From Spartobacteria bacterium (lineage in GTDB: Bacteria; Verrucomicrobiota; Verrucomicrobiia; Chthoniobacterales; UBA10450): 64,000 nt of DNA. Below are positions 53,599 to 62,553 of this stretch, one piece after another; the first letter of the stretch is position 1; every line of letters begins with the position of its first letter. The notes under the pieces were generated by a model, which ran no database searches, was not told the origin of the DNA, and worked only from the letters and a program-made list of their open reading frames with translations. The stretch covers positions 248,001-312,000 of the forward strand of contig JAJPGZ010000003.1 in NCBI GenBank assembly GCA_021325495.1, written 5' to 3'. Both the position numbers and the translations under genes were made by a program.

Positions 53599-56211
53599 TC
53601 AGAGCCTGTCGCGCCCCTGTTTTAACTTCGTTAGCTGTTCCGCGAAATTCTTCTTCCGTTCTCGATGTTCTTCCACCACCGCCGCCGGCGCGCGATCGAC
53701 AAACGATTTGTTGTTTAACTTCGCTTCCGTCGCCTTTAACTCCGCTTCGAGTTTCGCGATTTCTTTTTCGAGCCGCTCGCGCTCCCCCGCGCGATCGACT
53801 TCGACCACCAGCACGACCTCACCCGCGCGCGTCGTTGCCATCGGCATTCCCGCGGCAGAATCGAATTTTGCATCGACAATTAACTCCGACGCATTCAACA
53901 GTCGCGCGATCGTCGGCTGTTCCGATGCGATTATCTTGTCGTTCGACTTTATCGCGAACTTCGCTTTCTGGTTCGTGGCCACGCGCGCTTCCGCGCGAAG
54001 ATTTCGTCCCGCTTGCACGATTTCGTAAATCGCGGCCACGTGCGCGCGAGCATTTGCAAGATCGACATCTACTTTTTCCGGCGGCCGTTCGAACTGAATC
54101 GATCCCTTGCCGAAACCGAACATCGACCACAACTCCTCCGTAATGTGCGGCATGAATGGATGCAGCAATCGCAGCACCGCCGAAAGCGCGACGTCCATGA
54201 CCGCGAGCGTCGTTTTCTTGCGCGCTTCGTCTTCGGCGAAAATGTCGCTCTTGGCCGCTTCCACGAACCAATCGCAATAATCGCTCCAGAAAAAATCGTA
54301 GAGCCGCTGCGCGACGACGTTGAAATTGTATTCGCGATACGCCTCTTCAATCGCGTCGATCGTTTCATTCAACCGCGCCAGTACTTCGACCGCGTAAATC
54401 GACAACCCTCCAAAACTTGACGGCTTTAAGCCGTCAAGTTTAACGAGCGTTGCGCCGTGCATTTGGCGGAAACGCGCGGCGTTCCACAATTTCGTGGCGA
54501 AGTTGCGGCCTTCTTCGATTTGTTTTTCATCGAAACGAATGTCCTGGCCGCTCGGCGCGATGCGCATGAGACCGAAGCGCAGACCATCAGCGCCGTACTT
54601 GTCGATCAATTCGAGCGGGTCGGGCGAATTACCTAACGATTTCGACATCTTGCGGCCTTGGCGATCGCGAATGATGCCAGTGAAGAAAACGTCGCGAAAC
54701 GGAATGTTCTTGTCGATCTTGTCCGATTCGCCCGGTTTAAACTCAAGACCGGCGATGATCATGCGAGCGACCCAAAAGAAAATAATGTCGGGACCAGTCA
54801 CGAGCACGGATGTCGGATAGAATTTCTTCCGCGTCTCTTCATCCATCGTTTCGTAAGCCCACAGCCACGATGAAAACCAGGTGTCGAGTGTGTCGTCGTC
54901 TTGTTTCCATCCCGCGCCCGGCGATTCGATTTGGACTTTCGTTTCGCCGTCGCAATACCAGGCGGGAATTCGATGGCCCCACCAGACTTGCCGGCTAATG
55001 CACCAGTCTTGGATGTTGGAAAGCCATTGCTCGTAAACTTTCTCCCAGTGCTGCGGGAAGAAACGAATGAGATGATCGCGCACGACTTCGAGCGCTTCCT
55101 TCGTTTTCGGGTAACGCAGGAACCATTGCTCGCTCAAACGCGGCTCGATCACCGCTTCGCTACGATCGCTGATGCCGATGTTGTTTTCGTGCGGCTCGGT
55201 TTTGGAAAGTAGTTGTCGATCTTGCAACAACTCCGCGGATTTCTTCCGCGCTTCGAAACGATCGAGGCCGTCGAGTTCGGGAACGGCGGGACAATTTATT
55301 TTTCCGTTCGGATGCAGAACATCGATGACCGGCAATTTGTGTCGCTGGCCGATTTCGAAATCGAGTTTGTCGTGCGCAGGCGTGACTTTCAAAATGCCGG
55401 TGCCGAATTCGGGGTCGATCGCGTCGTCGGCGACGATCGGAATTTTTTCGCGCGCAAGCGGACGCCAAACCTGTTTGCCGACAAGATCGACATATCGCTT
55501 GTCGTTAGGGTGAACGGCCAGGCCGGTGTCGGCCATGATCGTCTCCGGACGCGTCGTCGCCACTTCCAAAAACTTTCCCGGTTGATCGACCAGTTCGTAG
55601 CGGACGTAATACAAATTTCCGCGCTGCGGTTTGTTGATGACTTCCTCGTCCGACACAGCAGTCTGCGCAGCGGGGTCCCAATTGATCATGCGTTTGCCGC
55701 GGTAGATCAGGCCCTTCTGATAAAGATCGACAAAAACTCTTTGGACGGCGGCGGCGTAAGCGTCATCGAACGTGTAACGCTGCCGCGACCAATCGGCCGA
55801 GCCGCCCAGCCGTTTCAATTGCTGAATGATGATGCCGCCATGTCGATCTTGCCATTCGAGCACGCGCTCGAGAAATTTTTCGCGGCCGAGATCGTGACGC
55901 GACACGCCTTCGTTTTTGCGCAGCCATTTTTCCACCGCGGTCTGCGTGCCGATGCCGGCGTGATCCATTCCCGGCAGCCACAAAACTTCGAAGCCCTGCA
56001 TGCGCGCGCGCCGCGCCAGGATGTCCTGAATGCTGTTGTTGAGCACGTGGCCCAAAGTTAAAACGCCGGTGATGTTCGGCGGCGGCATCACGATGGAGAA
56101 CGGCTGCTTCTTCGATTTCGCGTCCGCCACGAAATCGCAATTGTCGATCCAACGTTGATACCATTTCGGCTCAACCGTTTTCGGATCGTAAGTTTTTGAG
56201 AGTTCTGCCAT
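53599..56211 (-). CDS. valS: valyl-tRNA synthetase
   Basis: 870 aa. HIGH-type PPNITGVLTLGHVLNN (about 41), editing domain WDPAAQTAVSDEEV and TTRPETIMADTGLAVHP, KMSKS (about 520), anticodon-binding domain, and C-terminal coiled coil LEKEIAKLEAELKATEAKLNNKSFV. Between the catalytic core and the anticodon domain a palindrome adds LDGLKPSSFGG. Ends 3 bp after the structured repeat. Confidence 0.97.
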   Translation of the reverse strand: MAELSKTYDPKTVEPKWYQRWIDNCDFVADAKSKKQPFSIVMPPPNITGVLTLGHVLNNSIQDILARRARMQGFEVLWLPGMDHAGIGTQTAVEKWLRKNEGVSRHDLGREKFLERVLEWQDRHGGIIIQQLKRLGGSADWSRQRYTFDDAYAAAVQRVFVDLYQKGLIYRGKRMINWDPAAQTAVSDEEVINKPQRGNLYYVRYELVDQPGKFLEVATTRPETIMADTGLAVHPNDKRYVDLVGKQVWRPLAREKIPIVADDAIDPEFGTGILKVTPAHDKLDFEIGQRHKLPVIDVLHPNGKINCPAVPELDGLDRFEARKKSAELLQDRQLLSKTEPHENNIGISDRSEAVIEPRLSEQWFLRYPKTKEALEVVRDHLIRFFPQHWEKVYEQWLSNIQDWCISRQVWWGHRIPAWYCDGETKVQIESPGAGWKQDDDTLDTWFSSWLWAYETMDEETRKKFYPTSVLVTGPDIIFFWVARMIIAGLEFKPGESDKIDKNIPFRDVFFTGIIRDRQGRKMSKSLGNSPDPLELIDKYGADGLRFGLMRIAPSGQDIRFDEKQIEEGRNFATKLWNAARFRQMHGATLVKLDGLKPSSFGGLSIYAVEVLARLNETIDAIEEAYREYNFNVVAQRLYDFFWSDYCDWFVEAAKSDIFAEDEARKKTTLAVMDVALSAVLRLLHPFMPHITEELWSMFGFGKGSIQFERPPEKVDVDLANARAHVAAIYEIVQAGRNLRAEARVATNQKAKFAIKSNDKIIASEQPTIARLLNASELIVDAKFDSAAGMPMATTRAGEVVLVVEVDRAGERERLEKEIAKLEAELKATEAKLNNKSFVDRAPAAVVEEHRERKKNFAEQLTKLKQGRDRL
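54413..54441 (-). repeat. coding palindromic element, copy 2 (in valS)
   Basis: 14-bp arms AAACTTGACGGCTT and AAGCCGTCAAGTTT, same central A on the sense strand as in aroB. Read as KLDGLKPSSF. Confidence 0.9.
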
Positions 56212-56248
56212 CGCACTCCATCATCCGAGCCGCAGCCGCGATTGCAAA

Positions 56249-57391
56249 ATGAAAACAACGCGGCCAACTTCCCGGCGCATGCCCTCAGGCAAAACGCTCA
56301 TTCTCGTTTTCATTCTCATCGGCGCCGCTGTTTTCGCCGCGACCGATTGGAATGTGATCAAGCAACAGAACCGCGATTACGTCACTTTCAGCAACGTCGC
56401 GCACTTCTACCAGTTTCCCGAATACACGCGCGTCAGTCACACCGTGTCGCTGCGCAGCCAGCGCCGCGGCATGCGCGCGGAAGCTGGCAAGAGCGAGCTT
56501 TATATTAATGGCGTGCGCTTCTTCACCGATTTTCCGATCCTTTCCGGGCCTAACGACGAGCTCATTTCGGCCATGGACGTGGCGAAAATTATCGAACCCG
56601 TGATCCGGCCTAACAAAATCAAAAACGCGCACAAGATCGACAATGTCATCCTCGATCCCGGCCACGGTGGCGCGGATAACGGCGCGTCCAATCGCTGGGG
56701 CAACGAAAAAAGTTTCACGCTCGATGTCGCCAACTATGCGCGCCAGCAACTCATCGCCGCCGGTTACAAAGTAGAAATGACGCGCACGAGCGACAAATAT
56801 GTTTCGCTCGAAGACCGCGCCAGTTTCGCGAACAAATTCCAAAACGCCGTCTTCATCAGCATTCACTTTAACTGGAGCGGCAACGCCGAGGGCGTGGAGA
56901 CGTATTCGCTCGCGCCTGCCGGCGTCGTTTCGAATGCCGTGCTCGATCGCGAGACGGCGTTCGCGAATACGGGTTGGTGCCCGGGGAACGCCGAGGATGA
57001 AAAGAACATCGCGCTGGCCGCGGCGGTGCACGCATCGGTGCTGACGAAGTTGTCGATGTTCGACCGCGGCGTGAAGCACTCGCGCTTTTCCGTTTTGCGA
57101 AACTCGAAGATTCCGTCGGTGCTGGTCGAATGCGGATTTCTGAGCAGCGCCGGCGAAGGTCAGCGCATCGCCACGCCGTTGTATCGACAACAACTCGGAC
57201 TCGCGATTGCGCAGGCGGTGAAAAATTACGATGCCGCCGTGAACTTCCGCGCCGAAGGCGGAACCTTTGCGAGCGCGCGCACTTCGTTGCCGCCGCATTC
57301 GCGATCGATCACCGAGCCGCTCTCGGCATACGTTCCGCCGGCGCCGGCGCAAATCGAAAAGCCATCCATCTCGATCAATGCCGGCGAATAA
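56249..57391 (+). CDS. N-acetylmuramoyl-L-alanine amidase (Amidase_3)
   Basis: 380 aa. N-terminal membrane anchor or signal (LILVFILIGAAVFAA), a domain of about 100 residues, then Amidase_3: ILDPGHGGADNGA (His), WGNEKSFTLDVA (Glu), FISIHFNW (His), and VLVECGFLSSAGEG (Glu). All zinc and catalytic residues are present, so it should cleave peptidoglycan. Starts 38 bp from valS, divergent. An ATG at 56279 is an alternative start. Its stop lies inside murI, so the two are coupled. Confidence 0.92.
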   Translation: MKTTRPTSRRMPSGKTLILVFILIGAAVFAATDWNVIKQQNRDYVTFSNVAHFYQFPEYTRVSHTVSLRSQRRGMRAEAGKSELYINGVRFFTDFPILSGPNDELISAMDVAKIIEPVIRPNKIKNAHKIDNVILDPGHGGADNGASNRWGNEKSFTLDVANYARQQLIAAGYKVEMTRTSDKYVSLEDRASFANKFQNAVFISIHFNWSGNAEGVETYSLAPAGVVSNAVLDRETAFANTGWCPGNAEDEKNIALAAAVHASVLTKLSMFDRGVKHSRFSVLRNSKIPSVLVECGFLSSAGEGQRIATPLYRQQLGLAIAQAVKNYDAAVNFRAEGGTFASARTSLPPHSRSITEPLSAYVPPAPAQIEKPSISINAGE

Positions 57392-58208
57392 AAGATCGAC
57401 ATCTTCCTCTGGCGAACGACCGATCGGTGTTTTCGATTCGGGAATCGGCGGACTCACCGTGGTCAAAGCGCTACGCGACGTTTTGCCTAACGAAGATGTT
57501 TTTTATCTCGGCGACACCGCGCGGGTGCCTTACGGAAACAAAAGCGCGGAGACCGTCGAACGTTACGCGATCGAACTAGCCGATATTCTGACACGCGAAA
57601 ACGCGAAGGTCATCGTCGTCGCCTGCAACACTGTTTCGTCCGTCGCGATTCCGAAATTGCGCGCGCATGTTTCGGTGCCAGTCATCGGCGTGATCGAACC
57701 CGGCGCGCAAGCGGCGATCGCCACCACGCGTAATCGTCACGTCGGCGTCATCGGAACGCGCGCAACCGTTCGCAGCGGCGCGTACGAGAATGCGCTGCGC
57801 GCGCTCAACGTGCACGCGCGCGTAACGAGCCGGCCCTGTCCGCTACTCGTGCCGTTGATTGAGGAAGGATTGCTCGAGGACAAACTGACCGACCAAGTGA
57901 TCACGCGTTATCTCGAGCCAATGATCGCCGAAGGAATCGACACGCTTGTGCTCGGTTGCACGCATTATCCGCTGCTCGCGCCGGCGATTGCGCGCTCGTT
58001 AGGCGATGACGTGAAGCTGGTCGATTCCGCGCAAAACTGTGCGATTGCCGTGCGCAACTTGTTAGATCGACAATCACTCCGCGCTCCGCAAGATCGACAA
58101 GGTACATTGCGCGTCGCGCTCACCGATGCGGCCGATAATTTCCTCAACGTCGCGCGTGAAGCTTTGCAATTGGACATCGGCGAAGTCGAACTGCGCGCGC
58201 TGTCGTAG
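57378..58208 (+). CDS. murI: glutamate racemase
   Basis: 276 aa from the ATG at 57378. Makes D-Glu for peptidoglycan. Cys pair in VVACNTVSSVA and LGCTHYPLL, plus GVFDSGIGGLTV and GDTARVPYG. Overlaps the amidase by 14 bp and ends directly at the next start, forming an envelope operon. Near its end it codes LLDRQSL and APQDRQG from a hybrid word (58064) and a 10-mer copy (58090). Confidence 0.95.
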   Translation: MPANKRSTSSSGERPIGVFDSGIGGLTVVKALRDVLPNEDVFYLGDTARVPYGNKSAETVERYAIELADILTRENAKVIVVACNTVSSVAIPKLRAHVSVPVIGVIEPGAQAAIATTRNRHVGVIGTRATVRSGAYENALRALNVHARVTSRPCPLLVPLIEEGLLEDKLTDQVITRYLEPMIAEGIDTLVLGCTHYPLLAPAIARSLGDDVKLVDSAQNCAIAVRNLLDRQSLRAPQDRQGTLRVALTDAADNFLNVAREALQLDIGEVELRALS

Positions 58209-60203
58209 ATGGGAACGGAACCGCGAGCAGCGGACGCGTGGCGGCAACTCGTCGCTGACATGGTGCTCTGGCTGGCGCTGGTGCTTTTGTTTCTCGCGTT
58301 CCGCATCACCTTGTTCTCGATCTTTCATGCGGCAGCGCCGCAGCAACCAAGCGCGCGCGCGTTTCTCCGCTGTTTTGAAACGGGACTTCGCTCGGATACG
58401 TGCGCAGCAACCTGGGCCTTGCTTCCGTCGTTTGCGCTCACGCTCGTTGGATTTTTCCGCCCGTTAGGCATTTGGCATCAACGGATCAGGAGTCTGACGT
58501 TAACGATCGTGCTGGCTCTTTGCGCGATCATCTTCATCGCGGACGTCGGATATTTCGCCGAGTACGACAATCAGTTCGATCATTGGATCGTCGGGCTCGT
58601 TTACGACGATCGGAGCGCGATCTTCACTACGATTTGGAAAAGTTATCCGATCGTCTGGCTAGTCTTCCTCGCCGCGGCAGTCGTGACAATCGTTGCCTGG
58701 GCGTTGAACAAACTTTGTCGTGTCACCGCGGCGGTGGATGCACCGCGTTTTCTCGAAACAAAAATCGCGCGCGCAATCACGCTCATTGTCATCGCGGTTT
58801 GGTTGTTCGTCGGCGCCAAAGTTTGGCTTGGCAAAAACCTGAAGGGTTTGAAAAACGCGGCCGCGACCGGCGACGAGTTTCTCAACAAGATCGTGCTCAA
58901 TCCATTTTTCGCATTGCGCTACGCGATCTGGCAGGCCAACACCGCGCAATCCGCGGCTGCTCTGAAAAATTATTTGCCTAACGGCGATGTCCGCGCCGCC
59001 GCCGCCGCAATTTTTCCCGGCGCCGAAAACGCCGCGACGCTTGACGATTGTCTCACGCGCATCGCGCCGGGAAGCGCCGGTGAACGCCCCACCCACATCT
59101 TTGTTGTGGTCATGGAGAGCTACGACGCGTGGGCGATGCAGCCGGAATATGCCGGGCTTCATTTGACTGACGGGCTCACGGCGCTGGGGCGGGAAGGTCT
59201 TCGCGCGCAGGGTTTCATTTCCTCCGGCATCAGCACGATCGAAAGCCTTGGCGTTTTAATAACCGGACTGCCGTTCGCGCGCGTGTTCGTAAATTTTCAA
59301 CCGGTTGTCCGCCAGGGTTTGCCGACCGCGTCCGCGCGCATTTTTAAGCAACTTGGTTACACGCCGCGATTTTTTTACGGCGGTTACCTGAGCTGGCAGC
59401 GCATTGGTCAATTCTGCCGTGAACAAGGATTCGAAGAGGTTTACGGCGGCGACCAAATGAAAACGCGCATGCGCGGCAATGAATGGGGCGTGGACGATGA
59501 AGATCTGTTTCGATTCGTGCTCGAACACACCGGTCCGGAGCCGTCGTTTAATTTGATCATGAGCACTTCTTATCATCCGCCCTACAGCGTGGAGGTGGAG
59601 AAGAAAGGTTTCGATTTCAATGTCGTTAGGGCGAACGCGCAACATGTCGATCTTTCACCACATCAATTGCGCGTCCTCGGACATCTTTGGTATTCCGACA
59701 AATGCGTTTCCGATTTTGTTTCCGACGGCGAACGCAAATTGGAACGCCCGCTCTTCGCCATCACCGGCGACCATTACTCGCGCAAGCAATATGTCTCGGC
59801 GCGTCCGACCCACACGCTTTATGAAAGTCTGGCCGTGCCGCTGGTTATTTGCGGTCACAAGGCGCTCGAGAAAATTCATCCAACGGCACCGATCGGCGGC
59901 AGCCATCTCGATCTTCTGCCAACACTTGTCGATCTTGCCGCGCCAACGGGTTTCGTTTATCACGCCTTCGGCCGCGATCTGCTCGCTCCATCACAACCGC
60001 AGGTCGGCTTCGGCTGCAACGCAGTCATCAGTCCGGATTTCATTTTGAAAATCAACGACCCGGCGCGGGTGGAAGATCTTCACGGCCAACCGCGCACCGA
60101 TGTCGATGGAAAAGATTTGGCGGCGCGATATCGCCAGCTGCATGCGCTGGGTTGGTGGCGTGCGGTAAAAGGGAATCAGTGGCCCGCGCGCGCCGAACGC
60201 TGA
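58209..60203 (+). CDS. LTA synthase-like sulfatase-fold membrane protein
   Basis: 664 aa. Five N-terminal membrane helices (e.g. MVLWLALVLLFLAFRITLF, LTIVLALCAIIFIADVGYF, IVWLVFLAAAVVTIVAW) then a periplasmic alkaline-phosphatase-like domain: VVVMESYDAW (first metal site), SSGISTIESLGVLITGLP (nucleophile region), STSYHPPYS, and FAITGDHYSR (second metal site). Such proteins move phosphoglycerol or phosphoethanolamine onto surface glycans. Gram-negative context argues for an OpgB- or EptA-like role; substrate unknown. Starts right after murI. Confidence 0.82.
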   Translation: MGTEPRAADAWRQLVADMVLWLALVLLFLAFRITLFSIFHAAAPQQPSARAFLRCFETGLRSDTCAATWALLPSFALTLVGFFRPLGIWHQRIRSLTLTIVLALCAIIFIADVGYFAEYDNQFDHWIVGLVYDDRSAIFTTIWKSYPIVWLVFLAAAVVTIVAWALNKLCRVTAAVDAPRFLETKIARAITLIVIAVWLFVGAKVWLGKNLKGLKNAAATGDEFLNKIVLNPFFALRYAIWQANTAQSAAALKNYLPNGDVRAAAAAIFPGAENAATLDDCLTRIAPGSAGERPTHIFVVVMESYDAWAMQPEYAGLHLTDGLTALGREGLRAQGFISSGISTIESLGVLITGLPFARVFVNFQPVVRQGLPTASARIFKQLGYTPRFFYGGYLSWQRIGQFCREQGFEEVYGGDQMKTRMRGNEWGVDDEDLFRFVLEHTGPEPSFNLIMSTSYHPPYSVEVEKKGFDFNVVRANAQHVDLSPHQLRVLGHLWYSDKCVSDFVSDGERKLERPLFAITGDHYSRKQYVSARPTHTLYESLAVPLVICGHKALEKIHPTAPIGGSHLDLLPTLVDLAAPTGFVYHAFGRDLLAPSQPQVGFGCNAVISPDFILKINDPARVEDLHGQPRTDVDGKDLAARYRQLHALGWWRAVKGNQWPARAER

Positions 60204-60559
60204 CGCGACGAGGCGCGTTTTAGTTTCGACTTCGGAAGTTGCCTAACAATTAACTCGTAAGAGTGATCGATCATCTTGCGCAATTCAGCGTCCGGAACTC
60301 CAGACTCAAGCTCCACCGTGTTCCAATGTTTCTTGTTCATGTGATAACCGGGCCGCACCTGCTCGAAACGGTCGCGTAATTCGAGCGCAAGGTCGGGATC
60401 GCATTTTAGATTCGCGGTCGCTGGAATTTCATCGAGCGATGCGAGCGCGAATATTTTTCCGCCAACTTTGAACACTACCACCGTCTCGCCGAACGGCGTG
60501 CCTTCGGTCGCTCCCGGCTTCGTTAGGCAATATTCGCGAAAGTCCGCGAGGTCCATCAC
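60176..60559 (-). CDS. MmcQ/YjbR-family protein
   Basis: 127 aa. Family blocks [44 protein letters not shown] and [16 protein letters not shown] double-wing fold thought to bind DNA, function unclear. Start overlaps the glyS stop (ATGA), so it is coupled to glyS. Confidence 0.86.
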   Translation of the reverse strand: MMDLADFREYCLTKPGATEGTPFGETVVVFKVGGKIFALASLDEIPATANLKCDPDLALELRDRFEQVRPGYHMNKKHWNTVELESGVPDAELRKMIDHSYELIVRQLPKSKLKRASSRQRSARAGH

Positions 60560-61881
60560 ACGATGCGCGAGAGCAACATGTCGCGAAGGTCTTTGATCGC
60601 GACGCGCTCCTGTTTCATCGAGTCGCGTTCGCGCAAGGTCACTGTGTCACGCAGCGCTGCGTCTTTTTCGCCGAGCGTTTCGAAATCGACCGTCACGCCA
60701 AAAGGCGTACCGATCTCATCCTGACGACGGTAACGGCGACCGATCGCGCCCGACTCGTCATAAAAGATCGACATGTGCGGCCGCAAAAGATCGACAATCT
60801 CTTTTGCTTTCGCCACGAGCGGCTCCTTGTTTTTAAGCAGCGGAAAGATCGCGCACTTCACCGGCGCCATCCGCGGATGAAATCGCAGCACCGTGCGCGT
60901 TTCCATTTTGCCTTTGTCATCCGGCGCTTCGTCTTCGGTGTACGCTTCACAAATCAACGCCAGCACCGTCCGATCGACACCTGCGCTCGGCTCGACCACG
61001 TGCGGAATAAATTTCTCTTTTGTTTCGTCGTCGAAATACTCGAGCGATTTGCCACTCGCCTTTTGATGCTGCGACAAATCGTAGTCGGTGCGATACGCGA
61101 CACCTTCGAGCTCCTGCAGACCAAACGGAAATTCGTATTCGATGTCGTAGGTCCCCTTCGAATAAAACGCGCGATCGGCATCGGGAACGTTGAGCACATT
61201 CAGCTTCGCGCGCGGAATACCGATGTTCTCGTAAAAGTTCAGCCGTTCTTCCTTCCAATATTCGAGCAGCTGCATGCCCTCGTTAGGCCGGCAAAAATAT
61301 TCCAGCTCCATTTGCTCGAACTCGCGCGAGCGAAAGGTGAAATTGCGCGGATTAATTTCGTTTCGAAACGCTTTGCCGATTTGTGCAATGCCGAACGGCA
61401 ATTTCTTGCGCGCAGTTTCGAGCACGTTTTTGAATTGGACGAAGATCGATTGCGCGGTCTCGGGACGCAGATATGCAATCGAACCTTCATCGGCCGTCGC
61501 GCCGACGTGCGTCTCGAACATCAAATTGAATTGGCGCGCCTCGGTCAAATCTTTGCCGCCGCAAATCGGACACTGCTTCTTTTCGCCGAGCTGATCGGCG
61601 CGGAGATGCGCTTTGCAAGATCGACAATCAACCATCGGATCGCTGAAACCTTCGACGTGACCGGAAGCTTTCAATGCCGCCGGGTGCGTGAGAATCGCAC
61701 CATCGAGGCCGACGACGTCGTCGCGGTCATGCACCATGACGCGCCACCAATAATCTTTGAGATTACGTTTCAGCTCAACGCCTAACGGGCCGTAATCCCA
61801 AACGCCGTTGAGGCCGCCGTAGATTTCGCTCGATTGAAAAATGAAGCCGCGCCGCTTGCACAGGCTGACGATTTTTTCCAT
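60556..61881 (-). CDS. glyS: glycyl-tRNA synthetase, single-chain type
   Basis: 441 aa from the ATG at 61881, giving the family start [23 protein letters not shown]. An ATG at 61911 would add 10 residues made of 10-mer sequence and lies in the loop of the 61887-61929 hairpin. Class II motifs: [13 protein letters not shown], motif 2 [25 protein letters not shown], and motif 3 [15 protein letters not shown] CxxC zinc pair ([14 protein letters not shown]) is present. Alpha2 type, like eukaryal and actinobacterial forms. Confidence 0.95.
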   Translation of the reverse strand: MEKIVSLCKRRGFIFQSSEIYGGLNGVWDYGPLGVELKRNLKDYWWRVMVHDRDDVVGLDGAILTHPAALKASGHVEGFSDPMVDCRSCKAHLRADQLGEKKQCPICGGKDLTEARQFNLMFETHVGATADEGSIAYLRPETAQSIFVQFKNVLETARKKLPFGIAQIGKAFRNEINPRNFTFRSREFEQMELEYFCRPNEGMQLLEYWKEERLNFYENIGIPRAKLNVLNVPDADRAFYSKGTYDIEYEFPFGLQELEGVAYRTDYDLSQHQKASGKSLEYFDDETKEKFIPHVVEPSAGVDRTVLALICEAYTEDEAPDDKGKMETRTVLRFHPRMAPVKCAIFPLLKNKEPLVAKAKEIVDLLRPHMSIFYDESGAIGRRYRRQDEIGTPFGVTVDFETLGEKDAALRDTVTLRERDSMKQERVAIKDLRDMLLSRIV

Positions 61882-61886
61882 CCGCT

Positions 61887-61929
61887 GATTGTCGATCTTA
61901 CCCGCGGTCATTTCGTAAGATCGACAATC
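61887..61929 (-). terminator. inverted 10-mer pair between osmC and glyS
   Basis: GATTGTCGATCTTAC and GTAAGATCGACAATC form a perfect 15-bp stem with a 13-nt loop, just after the osmC stop and before the glyS ATG at 61881. No T-run follows, so termination is by analogy with uptake-sequence pairs in Neisseria. Confidence 0.65.
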
Positions 61930-61930
61930 G

Positions 61931-62377
61931 CTATTTCGCGACCGTCACTTCGGTCTTGACCGAATTTGCGATGAAACACATGTCGTGCGCGGCGTGATGC
62001 ATTTTGTCGAGCTCCTCCGCCGTCGGCGTTTTGTCGCCGGACCATTTTAATTTCGGCCGCAATTCCACGCGCGTGATCGCCATTTTGCCTTCGGCATTTT
62101 TTTCCATGTGGCCAACGGCGTCGTCCGTGTACTCATCGAGCACAAACTTTTGCTTACACGCGATCGCGAGAAAGGTGAGCATGTGACAACTCGAGAGCGA
62201 AGCGACGAACGCTTCTTCCGGATCGACATTTTTCGGATCGCCGAGATACGCCGGCGCGGCCGTGCCCGTCATTTCGTGGCCGCCGTCGAACTTCCAAGTG
62301 TGATTGCGCGGATACTTCTGGTACTCGAACGGCGTGTCGCCGCGTTGCCAGCTGAGAGTGACTTTGTGTTCGGACAT
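61931..62377 (-). CDS. OsmC-family peroxiredoxin-like protein
   Basis: 148 aa from the ATG at 62377. OsmC fold: [20 protein letters not shown] (first Cys), and second site [18 protein letters not shown] (second Cys), as in thiol peroxidases that reduce organic hydroperoxides. The two Cys are complete. Start chosen to avoid an 11-residue leader from the longer frame. Confidence 0.9.
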   Translation of the reverse strand: MSEHKVTLSWQRGDTPFEYQKYPRNHTWKFDGGHEMTGTAAPAYLGDPKNVDPEEAFVASLSSCHMLTFLAIACKQKFVLDEYTDDAVGHMEKNAEGKMAITRVELRPKLKWSGDKTPTAEELDKMHHAAHDMCFIANSVKTEVTVAK

Positions 62378-62423
62378 GCTTTTAGTTAACGCGCGCGCTT
62401 CAAAGCGCAAGCCGTCGCCGAAA

Positions 62424-62498
62424 TGGTGCGCGGTGCAGGGTTCGAACCTGCGACTTCTTGCGTGTGAAGCAAGCGCTCTACCACTGAGCTAACCGCGC
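62424..62498 (-). tRNA. tRNA-Val (CAC)
   Basis: Minus strand: acceptor GCGCGGT/ACCGCGC, D-arm AGCTCAGTGGTAGAGC, anticodon stem CTTGC/GCAAG with loop TTCACAC, T-arm AGGTTCGAACCCTG, encoded CCA. Confidence 0.97.
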
Positions 62499-62553
62499 CG
62501 CGGGAGTGAACAGTGACGAGCGACATGCGACGAGTCAAGCGACGCCGCCCCGT

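Noticed and set aside
56285-57466. Open frame of 393 codons opposite the amidase
   Set aside because: Shadow frame; the plus-strand amidase has all catalytic residues.
60775-61785. Open frame of 336 codons opposite glyS
   Set aside because: Antisense to a strongly conserved synthetase with no recognisable motif.
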